From: Saururus chinensis
Lineage: Eukaryota; Streptophyta; Magnoliopsida; Piperales; Saururaceae
Direction of reading: 5' to 3'
NCBI GenBank assembly: GCA_035235625.1
Contig: CP141147.1
Coordinates: forward strand, 27,634,756 to 27,698,755
DNA: 64,000 bases
Shown here: positions 1 through 13,140 of the stretch, in pieces
Position numbering within the stretch: the stretch's first letter is position 1
Layout: the number at the start of each line of letters is the position of its first letter
Notes under the pieces: model-generated
What the model was told of the DNA's origin: nothing
The model's database searches: none
The model's input: the letters and a program-made list of their open reading frames with translations, nothing else
Program-made: the position numbers and the translations under genes

Positions 1-219
1 AATCAGGTTTTATGTTCTTGGCCGTGCAAGACTTTATTGACTCTCATCCATGTTGATAACCTAATTGCACCTGATGAAACTACGATAATAACTACTTCTA
101 TTTGAGCTATAATAAATTCTTTAATTCTTTTCGTCCATCTCAATTTAAATTGGTTATTTAAGATAATAAAGAATTTGTCACTTACAATGAAAACATAAAG
201 TAAGATATAAAATAATAAT

Positions 220-745
220 TGAAATCATGAAATAATTGGAAGGAATGAGCAATACTGGATCCCCATAAAACAGCAGTGAAAATTGTCTAAAAGTTGCTAT
301 AGTTTTTCTTAAGAACAATAACTAATGGGTGAGTTACATGATTAATCGTTTTTCCAGCCAAGTATGTCGAAGAGGCAGCAGAAATATGTTGCATGGCCCT
401 CTCTGATGTCTTCAAGCTAAACTCCTGGACATATATGAAAATCTGATTTAGTCTAAAATAGCTCTATGCAATTTGACAGAAATCATGAAATAATTGGAAG
501 GAATGAGCAATACTGGATCCTCCACAAAAAAGCAATGAAAATTGTCTAAAAGTTGCATAGTTAGTTTTTCTTAAGAACAATAACTAATGGATGAGTTACA
601 TGATTAATCGTTTTTCCAGCCAAGTATGTCGAAGAGGCAGCAGAAATATGTTGCATAGCCCTCTCTGATGTCTTCAAGCTAAACTCCTGGACATATATGA
701 AAATCTGATTATAGTCTAAAATAGCTCTATGCAATTTGACAGAAA
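220..745 (-). repeat. Tandem duplication of a TPX2 exon with flanking introns
   Basis: Two head-to-tail copies, about 220-478 and 479-745, share the intron start, the exon and both splice sites. Each contains an 87-bp exon (338-424 and 600-686) encoding the same 29 residues, beginning EFSLKTSERAMQHISAASST. Both copies keep the CAG acceptor and GTAACT donor and are phase 0 at both ends, so inclusion of one or both keeps the frame. Differences are a few substitutions and short indels in the intron parts. Confidence 0.9.
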
Positions 746-3700
746 CAAAATGCATACTTCTAACTACTTACTTGAAAGACAGGTAATTGTGGAGTGCTTT
801 TTTGGCGGAGTGGAATAGAAGGCGCCTCAAAAATCTGCAGACAATATAAAGCAAATGTAGTAAAAAAAATATCTTGTTAGTGTCATATTTACAATTTAAA
901 AATTAGATTCACAGGAACTAGTTACCAACTTTTCGGTTCAAAGGTCGTGCTCTGAACATCTGTGTGCTGCGAGGAGCATGGTCTGCTAAATCTGTCCCAT
1001 GCTTGGGCCTGGAACATTAAATTAGAATAAGCAAAATTTCATACGTTACGATCACTCTTGTCATTGAAAAATATCTCTACCTCATTTTTTGTGCCCTTTG
1101 AGCTGTTACCAATTCTGGTTCTCTTGGAATTGTGAGTTTCCGCCTTGAAAGTTCAGAGTGACCATCAGTGGGCATGTTCTGCATTTAATTGAATTGTTAC
1201 ACCAAAGCTTCTATAGCATATGGGGAGAATGTATGAAACACAGGTAAGAAAAAAGAAGAAACAGTGTTACTAGTATTAAGGGAACCAGACGTGTTTCTGG
1301 TAGTTATTACCTTCCTTGAAACCTTGTGTGCCAGATTAGACTGCTGCTGCATGTGAAGTACCTGGCATGAAAGAAAGGGGACTACTTAGTCAAACTAGAC
1401 AAAGAGTAGCAATGAAAGAAATCGAGCATCTAAAAGTGTCAAAAGCAGTCTAACCCAGATCTCACACCACCTTGCAAAGCAAGCCACCGTCCAACTTTTG
1501 CCTCTTGGAAGCTTGATTCTCAGAAACAGTTGGTTTCTCCAGGATTTGCCCAGCTTTCAAAGCCAGCGGCTGGTCAAATCTAGAAAACAAAGGATCATAT
1601 AACCTAAGTCACTTTGGCAAAGAGTATGATAGAAAAATAAAATGATGGAATCAAATCACAAGATTATGAGGTAATAACAGGCGATAGTTATTACTGCTTT
1701 TGACAGAGTTGTGCTAAAGATAGAAAAAGTTTAAAATTGCACCACATTCTATCCAGCAGATTATTGCTAGCACATGAAGCAGACAAATTTGCCAAATCGG
1801 GGGTGTCTATAATGCTTCTTAGAAGATGAAATTTACATATAGAATATCACCCAACCAAATCTGACCAAGATTAGTTCCAGATCTTGTCTTAATATATAAA
1901 AATATGTATAAGGTTTGGTAGAGTTATGGCGAATTTTAACTTCTGAAAGGTAGCTATCTGTTCTTCTTCTCCAAATACTGAATGTAACTTAAAATCTGAC
2001 CAAGATTAGTTTCAGATCTTGTCTTAATATATAAAAATATGTATAAGGTTTGGTAGAGTTATGGTGAATTTTTTAACTTTTGAAAGGTAGCTATCGGTTC
2101 TTCTTCTCCAAATGCTGAATGTAACTTAAACTTTTTAATTAAATAATTACATAAATTCATTTATAGAAAACCAGATCAAAAGAGAGCCAATTTCCATAAG
2201 ACTAAGGAATCAGGGATTTCAGAGAAAGCTTTGCAGTCAAAGTTAACACAAAACAATGCTAAGCTGCCAACAACTAATTTTCTTCCATTTCAAAGCTAGA
2301 TTTATGACATTCTGATATATTCAAACATTAAAGGAAGCATTGTGATTTCCAACAGAAATATCAGGGTTCCATTCTGAATGTGTATTTTTGCTACGAACAC
2401 ACCTTTGTGCCAACTGGCTTGAAGCATTAACTTCTCGTACTCGGTTCTGCTTTGCTAACTGGCTTGCAGTAGGTTTCATCAAAGTTGAACTTCTCACAAA
2501 ACGTGCTTTCGTAAGTAGTTTCATTTTTGGTTTAGATATTTCTTTTGCTACATGATCATAGGATATGGACCCTACGGAAGACACATAATTCATATTAACA
2601 AGCAATTGAATGACATAATAATTTATCAAACCCATTATAAAGGACATAAGAAAATTTATATTCACACAATCTATCAAACAAAATGCATACACCTCATACT
2701 AGACCATATAAGGATAGTTCAAACTAACTTTAATAGCACAACATAATTTTATTAATTAGCCCCATCGAACTTGATTCATTGTATGCACAAATATCTAAGA
2801 GCATGGGATTACTTTTAGCATAACATAATCTTACTAATTAGCCCGAAAAAACTTGATTCACTGTTTGCACAGATATCTAAGAGCATGGGAAAGAAACAAT
2901 TTCTTGAACAAAAAAACGAAAAAAATTAGAAATAATTGTTATACATAATTTCATACTCTAAAATACTGAATGACTTTAAATTGCATGGTTTTTCTCTCAA
3001 ACAATTAGTACGTACTTAATATCTTTGTTATTGGTTAAAAAAAATTAATTCAGAAGACAACTAAACGGTGCCAACTTGGTGACACACCTGCAAAACTGCA
3101 TTACCATTTTCTGGTTCAGAACGTGTTCAGCACCTGTCTAATGGCTTGCAGTTATTATCGTGAATAATCAAAATACAAAAAACAAAACATTCTATCAAAT
3201 CTTATCTAAAACATTGTGCCAGGATAACTCATTTGAGAAGTGTATCAAGTTAGCAATTATCAAGTAGTACTTGCCCAACTCTTAAATAGGCAACTTAAAT
3301 TTAAAGAAGAAGAAATTATAATTCCATTAGGTCAACAAAATAATGAAGACAGATCATGCCATTCCGTTTCCCCCTGCCAGTGCAGCAAGCATCCCCTCTA
3401 TACATATATAAATTGAAGAATCGGCATAGGTAAAGAAATTGTTTAACAAAAACAAAGATAAAAATGTATGATACAAATTTATATTTTAATTACAAAGATA
3501 GAACAAAAAAAATTATGGAGGCAAACAGGATCACTCTAAAGTTTCAAACAAACAAATTTATATTTTAGTTACAATGATAAACACACCTTTTGTACATTCG
3601 TCCATTTCAGAACATTCAGCTTTGACACTATACAAGGATTGAAAAATGCCATAGGTACCCTGAACTTCAGGCTTCTCTGCACGGGAGCTCTCTGCTGGGA

Positions 3701-4555
3701 CACATTCTCTTTCACTTAACCTAACTACGTAGGCTGGAAGGCCAGAAACAGTTAAGAAGAAAATGCACATTAAAAATATACCATCAGAAAGCAAAAATAG
3801 TTTGATTAAGCAGTGCTAAACTCAGAAAATGAATATAAACATAACTAACTTCTAAAAGCATAAACGGAATGAAAAAAGACGAAACTTGACCAATTTTAAA
3901 AAAGATACGTCATTTCATTTGGTTTATTCATTATTACTTCAACAAATAGGATATTCAGATTGCTAAATAGCCAAATAATGCGTCATTCGGCTGTAAGAAA
4001 AAATCGCAGAAGAACAATGCCTTCCCCATGGATTTAGGATTACCAACTTCGTCCCATACAAATCCATAAAGCTTAACTTTAGTCCACTGTATCATATGAA
4101 AGTGAAGAATATAAGGAGAAAAAAAAAACGGCTTTGTGATAGTAAAAAAACGCATTTTTTTATATCCCCCCATGCATTTTACTTCAAAGTTTAGACTTTT
4201 AGGGAACTATCAAACACTAGGAACAACAAAAAGGAACATTTATATACGACCAACAATCTCCAGGAGCATCGCCTACATTGTTCAAAGACACATTGTACAC
4301 TTCATCCCACGAAAACAAACTTCACAACGAAATATGACACCCCAAAGAATCCAGAAAACAATAAGCTTTCTACTTACGGGAAGGCGGATAGCTCCGGGCG
4401 GACTCAAACCAGCGCTCGGACTCTCTTGCCTCGGCGGCAGACTCCCAGTGGGTGAAATCGAAGAAGCCCGGCGCGTCGTACTCATACTCGAAATCCACCT
4501 CAAACTCCCCCAAATCCCCTCCTCCCACAAGCTCCTCCATTTCCTCGTCCATCAT
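338..4555 (-). CDS. TPX2: TPX2, microtubule nucleation / spindle assembly factor (3' end outside window)
   Basis: TPX2 binds microtubules, importin-alpha and Aurora kinase and nucleates spindle microtubules. Ten exons with matching phase are read: 4378-4555, 3587-3733, 2403-2571, 1471-1579, 1311-1361, 1081-1178, 930-1008, 772-834, 600-686 and 338-424, giving 356 residues before the left edge. The N-terminus is acidic and aromatic, with FDFTHWES and WFESARSYPPSP-YVVRL, as in plant TPX2. Later family signatures are STLMKPTASQLAKQN, KLTIPREPELVTAQRAQ, FRARPLNRKIFEAPS and FSLKTSERAMQH, which lie in the central TPX2 region. Start: the ATG at 4553-4555 is followed at once by a second ATG at 4550-4552. 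The last two exons are a tandem duplication. The C-terminal TPX2 domain should lie beyond base 1. A further small exon between 2571 and 3587 cannot be excluded, but phase does not require one. Confidence 0.9.
1858..2129. repeat. Tandem duplication in a TPX2 intron
   Basis: Two direct copies of about 135 bp (about 1858-1991 and 1992-2129) begin AATCTGACCAAGATTAG and end near CTGAATGTAACTTA. They differ by a handful of bases. They lie between the TPX2 exons at 1471-1579 and 2403-2571 and contain no exon. Confidence 0.85.
2731..2889. repeat. Short tandem duplication in a TPX2 intron
   Basis: Two direct copies of about 77 bp (about 2731-2807 and 2813-2889) share TAATTAGCCC, ACTTGATTCA and ATATCTAAGAGCATGGGA. 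This is the third local tandem duplication in the same gene. Confidence 0.75.
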
Positions 4556-4790
4556 CCCCTCCTCCCCTGCTCTGCCAATACTCCGGCTTCGCCAATGCAG
4601 CTAGGCCGCCGACGCCGGCATGAATGCCACCGCAATGAGCTCCTATCGAGAGCCGGATTGAAGTCCTCGATTCCAGGAGAAAACTTCGGCAGATTTCTCG
4701 CCGGCAGTCGGGGAAGCAGAACGAGGCCGAGAAAGGCACGAGCCGGAGCCTCCGGCCGGTTCTTATAATAGGCGCCGAGGTTTAAGAAAG
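4556..4790 (-). promoter_or_regulatory. TPX2 5' leader and proximal promoter, GC-rich
   Basis: The DNA just upstream of the TPX2 ATG is much richer in G+C and CpG than its surroundings and drops to AT-rich sequence by about 4800. This fits a 5' UTR and core promoter. No clear TATA box was identified. ORFs called here on either strand have no family features. Confidence 0.45.
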
Positions 4791-7700
4791 AAATCGAATT
4801 TTGAAAACTGGGCTTGTTTTTTCGAAATACAATAATAAAATATAAAAAACCTTTTATACCCTCACTGCACGAGAATCCAATGTGTCCTAGTGGGGATAGA
4901 ATGGTCATTTCGGGATGCAGGGGGAATCGCGACAGTTTGTCTTTTAACGGAAGGAGGGGACAGGCGTTTCGGTGGCAGGATTCGAAAATTCCGCTCCCTT
5001 GGGCTCCGAGTTTTTAGATGGTGTTTTTTGTACTTCCGGAACTACCCCTAAAAATAGAGAGAACTATGGATCGAGTATGAGAGAATTTGTGGATATGGCT
5101 CGAATATGAGGGGTATATTTGTCTCGAGACAGTGGTGACGCGAGTTCTCACGTAGAACGTTGACCTCCCACTGACGGCGTCAGTACTCCGTTTGGGTGCG
5201 CGTCCGTATTTTTGTTACCGTTGCACTCCTTTTTGGCATCATTTGCAAGGAATTCAAATTCGGATAATGACACGCTTCAATAATTCCAGAAAAAACCAAA
5301 AACACTGGCAATAAAATACGCTGCAGCCAAAGCTTTAAAGGACGGAAATTATATTTGACAAAAAAATAGTGAAAATAAAATCCGGGTTATGAGGTTTTTT
5401 CCCGTATAAACGTGCTAATAGTTTTTTTTAAGTATAATGTGCCAATAATTTTTGCTTTCAATAGTACCAAAAAGAGTTCCATTTAGCTGCGCTCTTGCTC
5501 ACATGCGACTGCGTGTGCATGTTTAAACTTTTTCTTTTAAAAAAAAGTTAATAATTGTGTATCAAATTTATATTTTTTTTAGGTAGCATATTTTTGTTGG
5601 TTAGTGAAATGGATTTGTTATATATATTTGGTATCATTTTCTAAAAAAAGTATATAAGTGCTTAAGGAATTATGGATTTGTCATATATATTCAGTATAGT
5701 ATTATCATTTTCTACAAAAATATAATAAGTTCTTCAGGAAGTGTTATTACTAACCCAAAAAGGTGAAAGAAATTATTTGCTTAAGAATGAAATTTATATG
5801 ATCAAATAGACATAAGTTACAACTAAAAGAGGGCTTGTCGAGGGCATATAAATAGAACCCAATCAAATATACATTTATGCTACCCACTTACAAGGCGGAT
5901 GTGCTGGATGGGTTAAATAGGCCTTTTTAAAATCTTTTTATTTTTATTTTCAAATCATTAATCTCTTCTTGTCTTTAAAATTTTAAAGCTATTAATTTCA
6001 AGAGGCACCTTTGTATGCACTTGCACAATTTTGATCGTGTGATAGCTACGGAACAAATGGGCATGCAGGTTTAAAATAACTATTATGCCTCATAACACGA
6101 GTCTTATTACATGTTGATCAAGCACATGATGTGCCATGCCGCATGCTCAAAATATGTGTCACAACACACACTCACTCCGTCTTAAATTAATTGCTCAATC
6201 TAGCAAAAAAGTTTATTTTATATTAATAGTTTTATTTTATTTAATTTAATAATTAAGTAATTAAAAAAATATACGGTAAGTTTATTTTACCTTTTCCTAT
6301 ACGTAGGTTTCACCATTCAATGAAAACTACTCTTTTGTTTAATATTAATAATTATATTTAAAAAGATAGTGGTTTTTATGAAATGGTGAGACCCACATTT
6401 AAGATAATGGAAATTAAGTACATATTTTAATGTACTTAGTACATATGATGCCTTAGGAACAGCCTTCGCAGCGCCACTCCATTCGCCACCCACGTAATTT
6501 CATATTTTAATGTACTTAGTACATATGATGCGGGGCTTATATATGTCAAAGGGGATCGGCGGTGGGATATAATGGTCTAAGAGGCCTTGTCTGCCCCTTC
6601 TAGTTCGATTCTAAATATTCAAAAACCTCTTGTTTAAAATAAAAATCAAAATTTCTTCCCTCTTCTTAAAAATGATAATTTTTATACACCTCCTACGTAT
6701 GAAGACCCTTCTAAAACTTCATTGGACCACCATTTGAAAATCTGCAAAATCAGTGGGATAACGAGTTACGGAAGAAATTGCAGAAAATGACGTTATGGGT
6801 GGGAATGTGCAGGGAAACGAATTGCCGGGAAAGTCAATGCTTTTCCCTACTGACTGGAATTAAATGGAGTGGGGCTGGGCAGTCTCCAAGTTACCCCCCC
6901 TACTGGTGTCAGCACGGCTTTACTACGCTGTTGCATTCAATGCAGTTCACGAGGAAGCCGGCCCCGATTTTTCCAGCTTCCAAACAGGGCATTGGACCGG
7001 ACCGGAGGACCGGCTCCTGCAAGCAGAACCGGCATTCATTCCGGTTCGGGTTCTCTGTCTCTCGTGTCCTAACATTCAAGTGTGATGTGCGACTGCTAGC
7101 TGTGAAATCCAGGTGCCAATGTATGAAGAAAAATGCTTTTAGTCACGTTAAATTTTGTACGGTGAAGACTTACTTCATTATTTAAATACAGTTGCTCAGT
7201 GGGGTCAAGAAATTCAGTGTAAATTATGCTAGTAGCAATGACTGACAGTCATTTTTTGTAAAATTTACTGCTTGAAATTTCGACAACAGGCGGCTCCTTG
7301 TCAAGTCACCTACACTAGGTTACCAAGGTTGCTATTTTAGGAAAGTGATGTGCATGGACTGTTATTGGCTTTAATGTGAGTCACGATGAATTCTGGTGCT
7401 TGTCCTCTTTCATTTATTAGACTTTTCCAGAGAGGGTGGTCCAGGCACGTCTAAATCAAGATGACGTTTATTGGCCTGTGTCTGAGCTGGTTTCATTTTT
7501 ATGTTGATTTTGTTCTTATGAAATTAGACGTGCTTCTAGCCGTCAATTCGGCATACAACCCAAAGAAAAACACTTGTAAAGAAAAAGAAGTTCGTCCACT
7601 GTAATTGCAGAAAAATCATTTGCAAAGAAACTTTTTATACTACATCTTTCACACAAAGAAGAGAAAAAGAAAATCACTCTAACTTAAAGAAACAAAAACA

Positions 7701-9114
7701 ATGTTCACTCTTGTATTTGTTATATAATAACCAACCACAAACTCTTTGTATAAGTAGTCCACAATGATCCCCTTAAGAAACATGCCTTCTTAAGCAACTA
7801 TAATCAAAGCCCTAAGAAACATAGAAGATGGATCATTTAAGGGGTTGTTTGGCAATGCATTTGTGGAGATGGCTGTTGTTGAGCGAGGCAGAAACCATCT
7901 CCCCTTCCCCATATTTAGCAAGCCTCCTTTGATACACCATGGGCAGAGAGGAGAGAGGTTTTCTTTGAAAACCAGTAGATCTTACAACTAGGCACATAAC
8001 GCCCTCCTCATAAGTAATTAGGAGCTAGAATAATCGAAGTTCGACTTTCAAACCAATATAGGAAAAATAGTTTTGGTTGACTTTAATTTGAATAAACTTC
8101 TTATTCATGTCCCTTTATGGGGTCTTTTAATGCCAAAAACTATTACTCTATTCATCCCACAGCTTCATATTACTCTCTTCAATATGAATGTACATATTGA
8201 AAAACCAAATGGAGCCGTTAATGTAAGACACAGAGAGTATTATTTCATGTTATGTTTAATTAGAAACTCAAACTAAATCTATACATAAAATTAGAATATT
8301 TGAACATTTGAAATATTTAAAAATAAAAATCTGAAACACATAAGAATGGGAAAACATTTTGTGAAGAATAGAGAATGAAAAACAATTGCCTTCAGAAGAG
8401 GAGGGAGAAAATGATTTTTTTCATATATCTATTTCAATCCTAATTACTAAAATAAATATGCCAAAACAAATGGGATTTTTTTTAAAAATGATTATGCCTC
8501 ACTTTTTGAATGGGCTGATTAATCAACCAGGAACACCCTTGTATTTACTCAAGCAATCTCCCCTGTTGTCTAGACAACTATGCCCTAACTTCAAGTTAAA
8601 GTTGCTAACATGTGTGCCCATATTTGCTTGCCCCATGTTCAACTGAGGATGATTTTTTTTTCAGCCCACAAGTCTCATAGTTCAATACTTTTTTCCTCCT
8701 AAAAATAATTCATTCCCTCACTCTAGCCCATTGTAACCCCTTCCACGATTCCACCCACCTCCATCGTTGATGCCGCCAGCTCTAGCTCCATTAATTCTCT
8801 TCCCCTCCCATGCCCATATGATATGGGCTCTCTAGCACCAGCTCTGGCCCTATCTCCACACCCAACCCAACCCTACGTGCCCCTCATGCTCGAGTGTGCG
8901 AGTTACTTCTTACATTGAGTTACAAAATACATTACAAAGCATACTTTAACTTAAATTAAAGTCTAAATTGAACTTCCTAATATAACATAAGTAGCTTATA
9001 ATATGGTCTTGAGCATGAAGACTTTCTTAAACTTGAATGTCCAACTTTCTTTATTTTAGTTGTGTGTTTTATATTGCTATGAAAACATAACTTTCCTCTT
9101 TTTCAGTAGCTTTG
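4791..9114. other. Intergenic spacer, AT-rich, no gene recognised
   Basis: No supported coding region. ORFs around 6778-7185 and 8073-8646 lack recognisable domains and splice context. The stretch includes a Stowaway-like start near 6175 (CTCACTCCGTCTTAAATTA), a direct repeat of about 38 bp at about 6424-6450 and 6504-6530 containing TGTACTTAGTACATATGATG, and a tRNA-like tract annotated separately. Confidence 0.6.
6562..6700 (+). mobile_element. SINE-like, tRNA-related tract
   Basis: An A-box-like sequence AATGGTCTAAGAGG (6571-6584) is followed about 18 bp later by a B-box-like AGTTCGATTCT (6602-6612). That is the internal RNA polymerase III promoter layout of tRNA-derived SINEs. No complete tRNA cloverleaf was identified and the 3' end is not defined. 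Confidence 0.4.
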
Positions 9115-12100
9115 TGTCACACACCAAGATTTTTAAGTATATTCTTTAAAATAGAATAGAGGAAATATTAATTTTGTATCAAAACATCTGTTTAGATATC
9201 TCAGAGTACAATTCACTCATTTTTTTAACATAAAAATATCAAATCAGTACATAAGTAATCGTCAACACCATATCATAAATCAAATAGGGTCCAACCTAAG
9301 TACATATCTAAATATCATGATACTAATATAAATAAATTGACACTTACATGCTTATAATTATCTACTCTAAAGTAAGATAACAATTAAATACAATTAGCAT
9401 GTCAAATGGCCTTACAACGTTGTCCTTGCTACACATACAACTTTCCAAAAAAAAAATTAGTCTTGCAAAGTACCTGCACACATATGTTGACTATATAAAT
9501 ATACCCAGTGCAATGGCTAAACAAGAAACCACATAATTCATTATACTCATCATATATATATATATATATACATATATATATTATTGTGGCAACATCAAGG
9601 AGGTTCCTCTCACTCTAATGTATACCACTAACTAGCTTCAAACTCTTATTAAATATTAGTGTTCACTCTATCCATGTTATGAAGATACTGCTGATAAGGG
9701 CTTATGGACCAAAGTTCTCAGTATTTCATGATTTCCGACAACTCCTTTGTTGCAGTGTGCTGGAATCATGCTTCCTTTAAAACTATAACCCATTCGAACT
9801 AACTCCATGGGCAAGGGGAGAGACTACAAATAAAACTCTCAAACCTAAGGGAGCTGAAAACCCATGGTCTTTTTTCATACCATGACCATCCTTTATGTGG
9901 CTAACGAACCCACTCTTGAAGTCCACCATGACACTTGGTACTCATATCAATAGATCCATGTCACTACCCACTTGGTATGCCCAAGCATAATATATAATTA
10001 TGAACCAACTCCCAAGCTCAAAGGAGAAGGTCCAGGAACAAGTCTTGTTATGTGACTAAATGGACCTACACATAGAGCCGATAGCTAGGGTTTGCATTAC
10101 CCTCATTTTATATTTCTTTTACCATGTATTCTAATGATTACTTACATTCATTATGCAAGTAAAATTTCTCATTGTCCTTCTATTCACATGTATTTTATAG
10201 TGTGTTATAATGATTATTTATGTTCATTATGCAAGTAAGATTTATCCAAGATACCTCTCATTGGCCCTCAAAAGATAATAGAAATGATTGTTTCAAAAAC
10301 ACAAATTGAATTGTTGTTGGTCACCCCCATCGATGCATCAGTGCTAGTGTTAATGGTCATGATACCACTAATGACACATTGGTCCCTGTTGACAATGGGT
10401 AGTATACTGCAAGTTTGATTCACCGACATCATCATTGATGCATTGGTCCTTCTGCTGATACCTAGTATAAAAATACACATCCCTATGTGTCAATGTTGGA
10501 AAGTATTCATCTTCTCCTAGCCATCAATACCCTATTGACAAGTAAATAGAGGCATCAACTACTAGTGCAGAAGAGTAAACAAGTTCTTGTACTGAAGTTA
10601 TGACACCCCGTGTTTTTATAGAAAAATTTACCTCTTTCATTCATTTAAAAATTTTATTTCAATTGAAAAACCACTGACACACTAGTGCTTAGCTGATGAA
10701 AAAGTGTAATGCTAATGTTGGTAAGCATCGACACATTGACGATCCACTGATAAAAACTGCATGCATCAGTTATTGCATAAAACAAGGTAGTTTGACAATT
10801 TTGAGCATTGAAAATGGTTACCTCAATATATATGAGAGTGAAACTCAAGACTAGGGAGAGAAAGAAGTCTCAAAGGAGTCCTAATGCCAATGAGGGTTCA
10901 AGAGCAGTTCAGGGGAAGACTCGCATTGGGAGAGGAGAAACCTCACTTCGATTAAAATCGGATTGTGATCTTTCTTTGAAATAATGAAATAATATTTGTT
11001 GAAATATGATTTTTTTCAAGTTCTTGATGAGATTGAACATGTGCATGCGTTTTTCATGTTGTTCCATGCATGAGTACACAATAAAGGTGATTTCAATTTT
11101 GAACAGTTTCAATGCTCAATTTATGAAATAAATAGCTCATAGCTTTGATTTGAAAAGCTTTGTACAAGTTTTTACTAGAAAAAGTATTTAAAAAACCAGT
11201 AGGATCTCTGATCATTTTCTACCGATCATTGGTGAGGTCACCGATACATCAATCCATGTACATGTAAAACTAGAAGGATGAACAGTACCCTTACATGCAT
11301 GAAGTACCATGCATGTTGATTGGGCAACGACAATGAGATCGAAGCGTCAGTGTGACATCGGTGAGGTGGATTATCTCATCCAACCCACTGTCGGTGGAGG
11401 TTCGACACGTAAGTGGTACTCTGATGGCCATCAATGTTCTAGCCGACACATCAGTGAGGTTACTGATAGTGCCTTGAGATAAGAGATTTTGAGATGTTTT
11501 AAATCAAAGATTATGCTACTTATTAAGAATATAATAGCATATTTTTTCAAGGATTTTGGTGCATGAATGAGTGATGATTAAACATATATTACATAAGAAT
11601 TAGTAAACCCTAATATAAGAAATATTCTCTAATGCCGCACCAAGCCGTAGTGGATTTTCGCCCAAACTAATGCTTTTACAAGTCAATCTCATATCTCTTA
11701 AAGGTTCTTCAATCATGGATTATTGGCAGCAAAAATTGTCGAGTAAAGCAAGAGGAAGAAGATAATGTATAGAGGAGGGGAGAGGGAACAAAATAAGAAA
11801 GAGAGAGGGAGAGGGGCTGGTTCTTCCACCACTAGAAAGAGAAGGGGTTTGGCCCTAGGGGAGAGTGAATGAGAGAGGGGCAAGTGGCCTCCTTTTTGGT
11901 GGGTTGCCTTCACAAGGTAATTCCTCTAATTAGTTGATTTCTTTTCCAAGTTTATCAAATTAGATCAAATCAAATCAGAGGAAATCAAATTAGTTCCAAT
12001 TTAGGGTTATCCACAACTTGGTGCCAAAGCAACCTAACAAACAAGCCCAAGATCTTGGTTGGTGTGTGTCTGGGCTAGGCCCAATCTCACGAACCCGTCT

Positions 12101-12198
12101 ACCCGATTACATGCTTCCTCTCAAAAGGAGTCTAAACTACTCGAAAAAATTGCTAAAAAATCTCTAAAAATTTTAGAATGAAAATCAAGGATGTTACA
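9115..12198 (-). mobile_element. LTR-like sequence, degenerate, related to the element at 23552-25547
   Basis: On the minus strand it starts TGTAACATCCTTGATTTTC at 12198 and may end at 9115 (plus strand TGTCACACACCAAGATTTTT), the TG...CA pattern of an LTR. The part at 9780-9960 resembles 24340-24500 (ATAACCCATT, CTACAAATA and nearby words), so both belong to one family. No target duplication matches at these limits (CTTTG against CTCAA). A second LTR-like start at 10601 (TGACACCCCGTG) suggests a composite or recombined copy. No gag or pol. Confidence 0.45.
9550..9582. repeat. (AT)n microsatellite
   Basis: A run of alternating AT with one interruption, inside the LTR-like region. Confidence 0.9.
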
Positions 12199-13135
12199 CT
12201 CAATCTCTCCATAACCTCCTTATTCTTGCTCTTTTTAAAGGATATAATTGTTTGTCAAGTCTCATAACCACGTAACCACCCATGTTTTGATCATAAAGGT
12301 TACTTACGATTTCACAAATGCGCTCACTAACATGTCAATGACTTACCCAAAATTAATTATGTATTTCAACAAGACGCTCACTGAAGCGTCATTTGCTTGT
12401 AGAAGGGAAGAAGAAGAAGATATGATCATAGCCTGAGCTGCCGCCACTGCCAGAGTTAAAGAAGGAGATATGAGATTGTTTTGTTGGGGTAATGAGTGAC
12501 TACAAAAAATTAGGGTACTTAGGGTTATGAAAGTAAGTAAAAATTCATTGAATATTTCAGTTTTTTGGGGTACTGAGGGGTTTATTGGGGCATGTAGATG
12601 CATTCAATTTATAAATACCTTCTAAGTTTTTACCTACTTACAAATGCCCTCCTCTACATTCAATATTTAACCTCTTAGATGCACTTTTGGAGGGAAATGA
12701 AATCAACTTTTACATGATTTTCCTTTCTTAAAAGAAAATCAAAATGAGCTTTTATTTGGGTCTCTCTTTTGTATAGTTTTTAAGGGAAATGAGTTGTTAG
12801 TGTACTTTTGCTTTTGGAATGCTAAATGACAAAAAAGGCAATTTTCTAATAAGTCATTTCTTAGAAAGGATGACATTGTTCTTTACAAGATTCCCAACCG
12901 AAATAACATTTCTAAGAACAATCCATTTTCTAGTTAATTGGCCCTAAAGGGCACTTTATGGGCTTTTTATGTGGAAAGGCCCTTTTTTGTATGAAATGGC
13001 TCATCCAACCCTAATTGTGGCTTAAATGATATTTCTATCCTTCAAAACCCGCTTTCCTATCTAATAATGCAACATTTATATCCCTTAAATTCTATAACTA
13101 GCTTCCTAAGTAGGAATCCTTCTACTATGTTGGTG
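12199..13135. other. Intergenic spacer, nothing recognised
   Basis: AT-rich sequence between the degenerate LTR-like block and the nested retroelements. The short ORFs here have no family features. Confidence 0.6.
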
Positions 13136-13140
13136 CTTAT
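13136..13140. repeat. Target site duplication of the outer element, left copy
   Basis: CTTAT, immediately before TGTAGT. The partner is at 23515-23519, just after GGGGCATTACA. Confidence 0.75.

Noticed and set aside
9115..12198. A clean solo LTR with target duplication
   Set aside because: TG...CA ends are visible but the flanking pentamers CTTTG and CTCAA differ, and another LTR-like start lies inside; reported only as degenerate.
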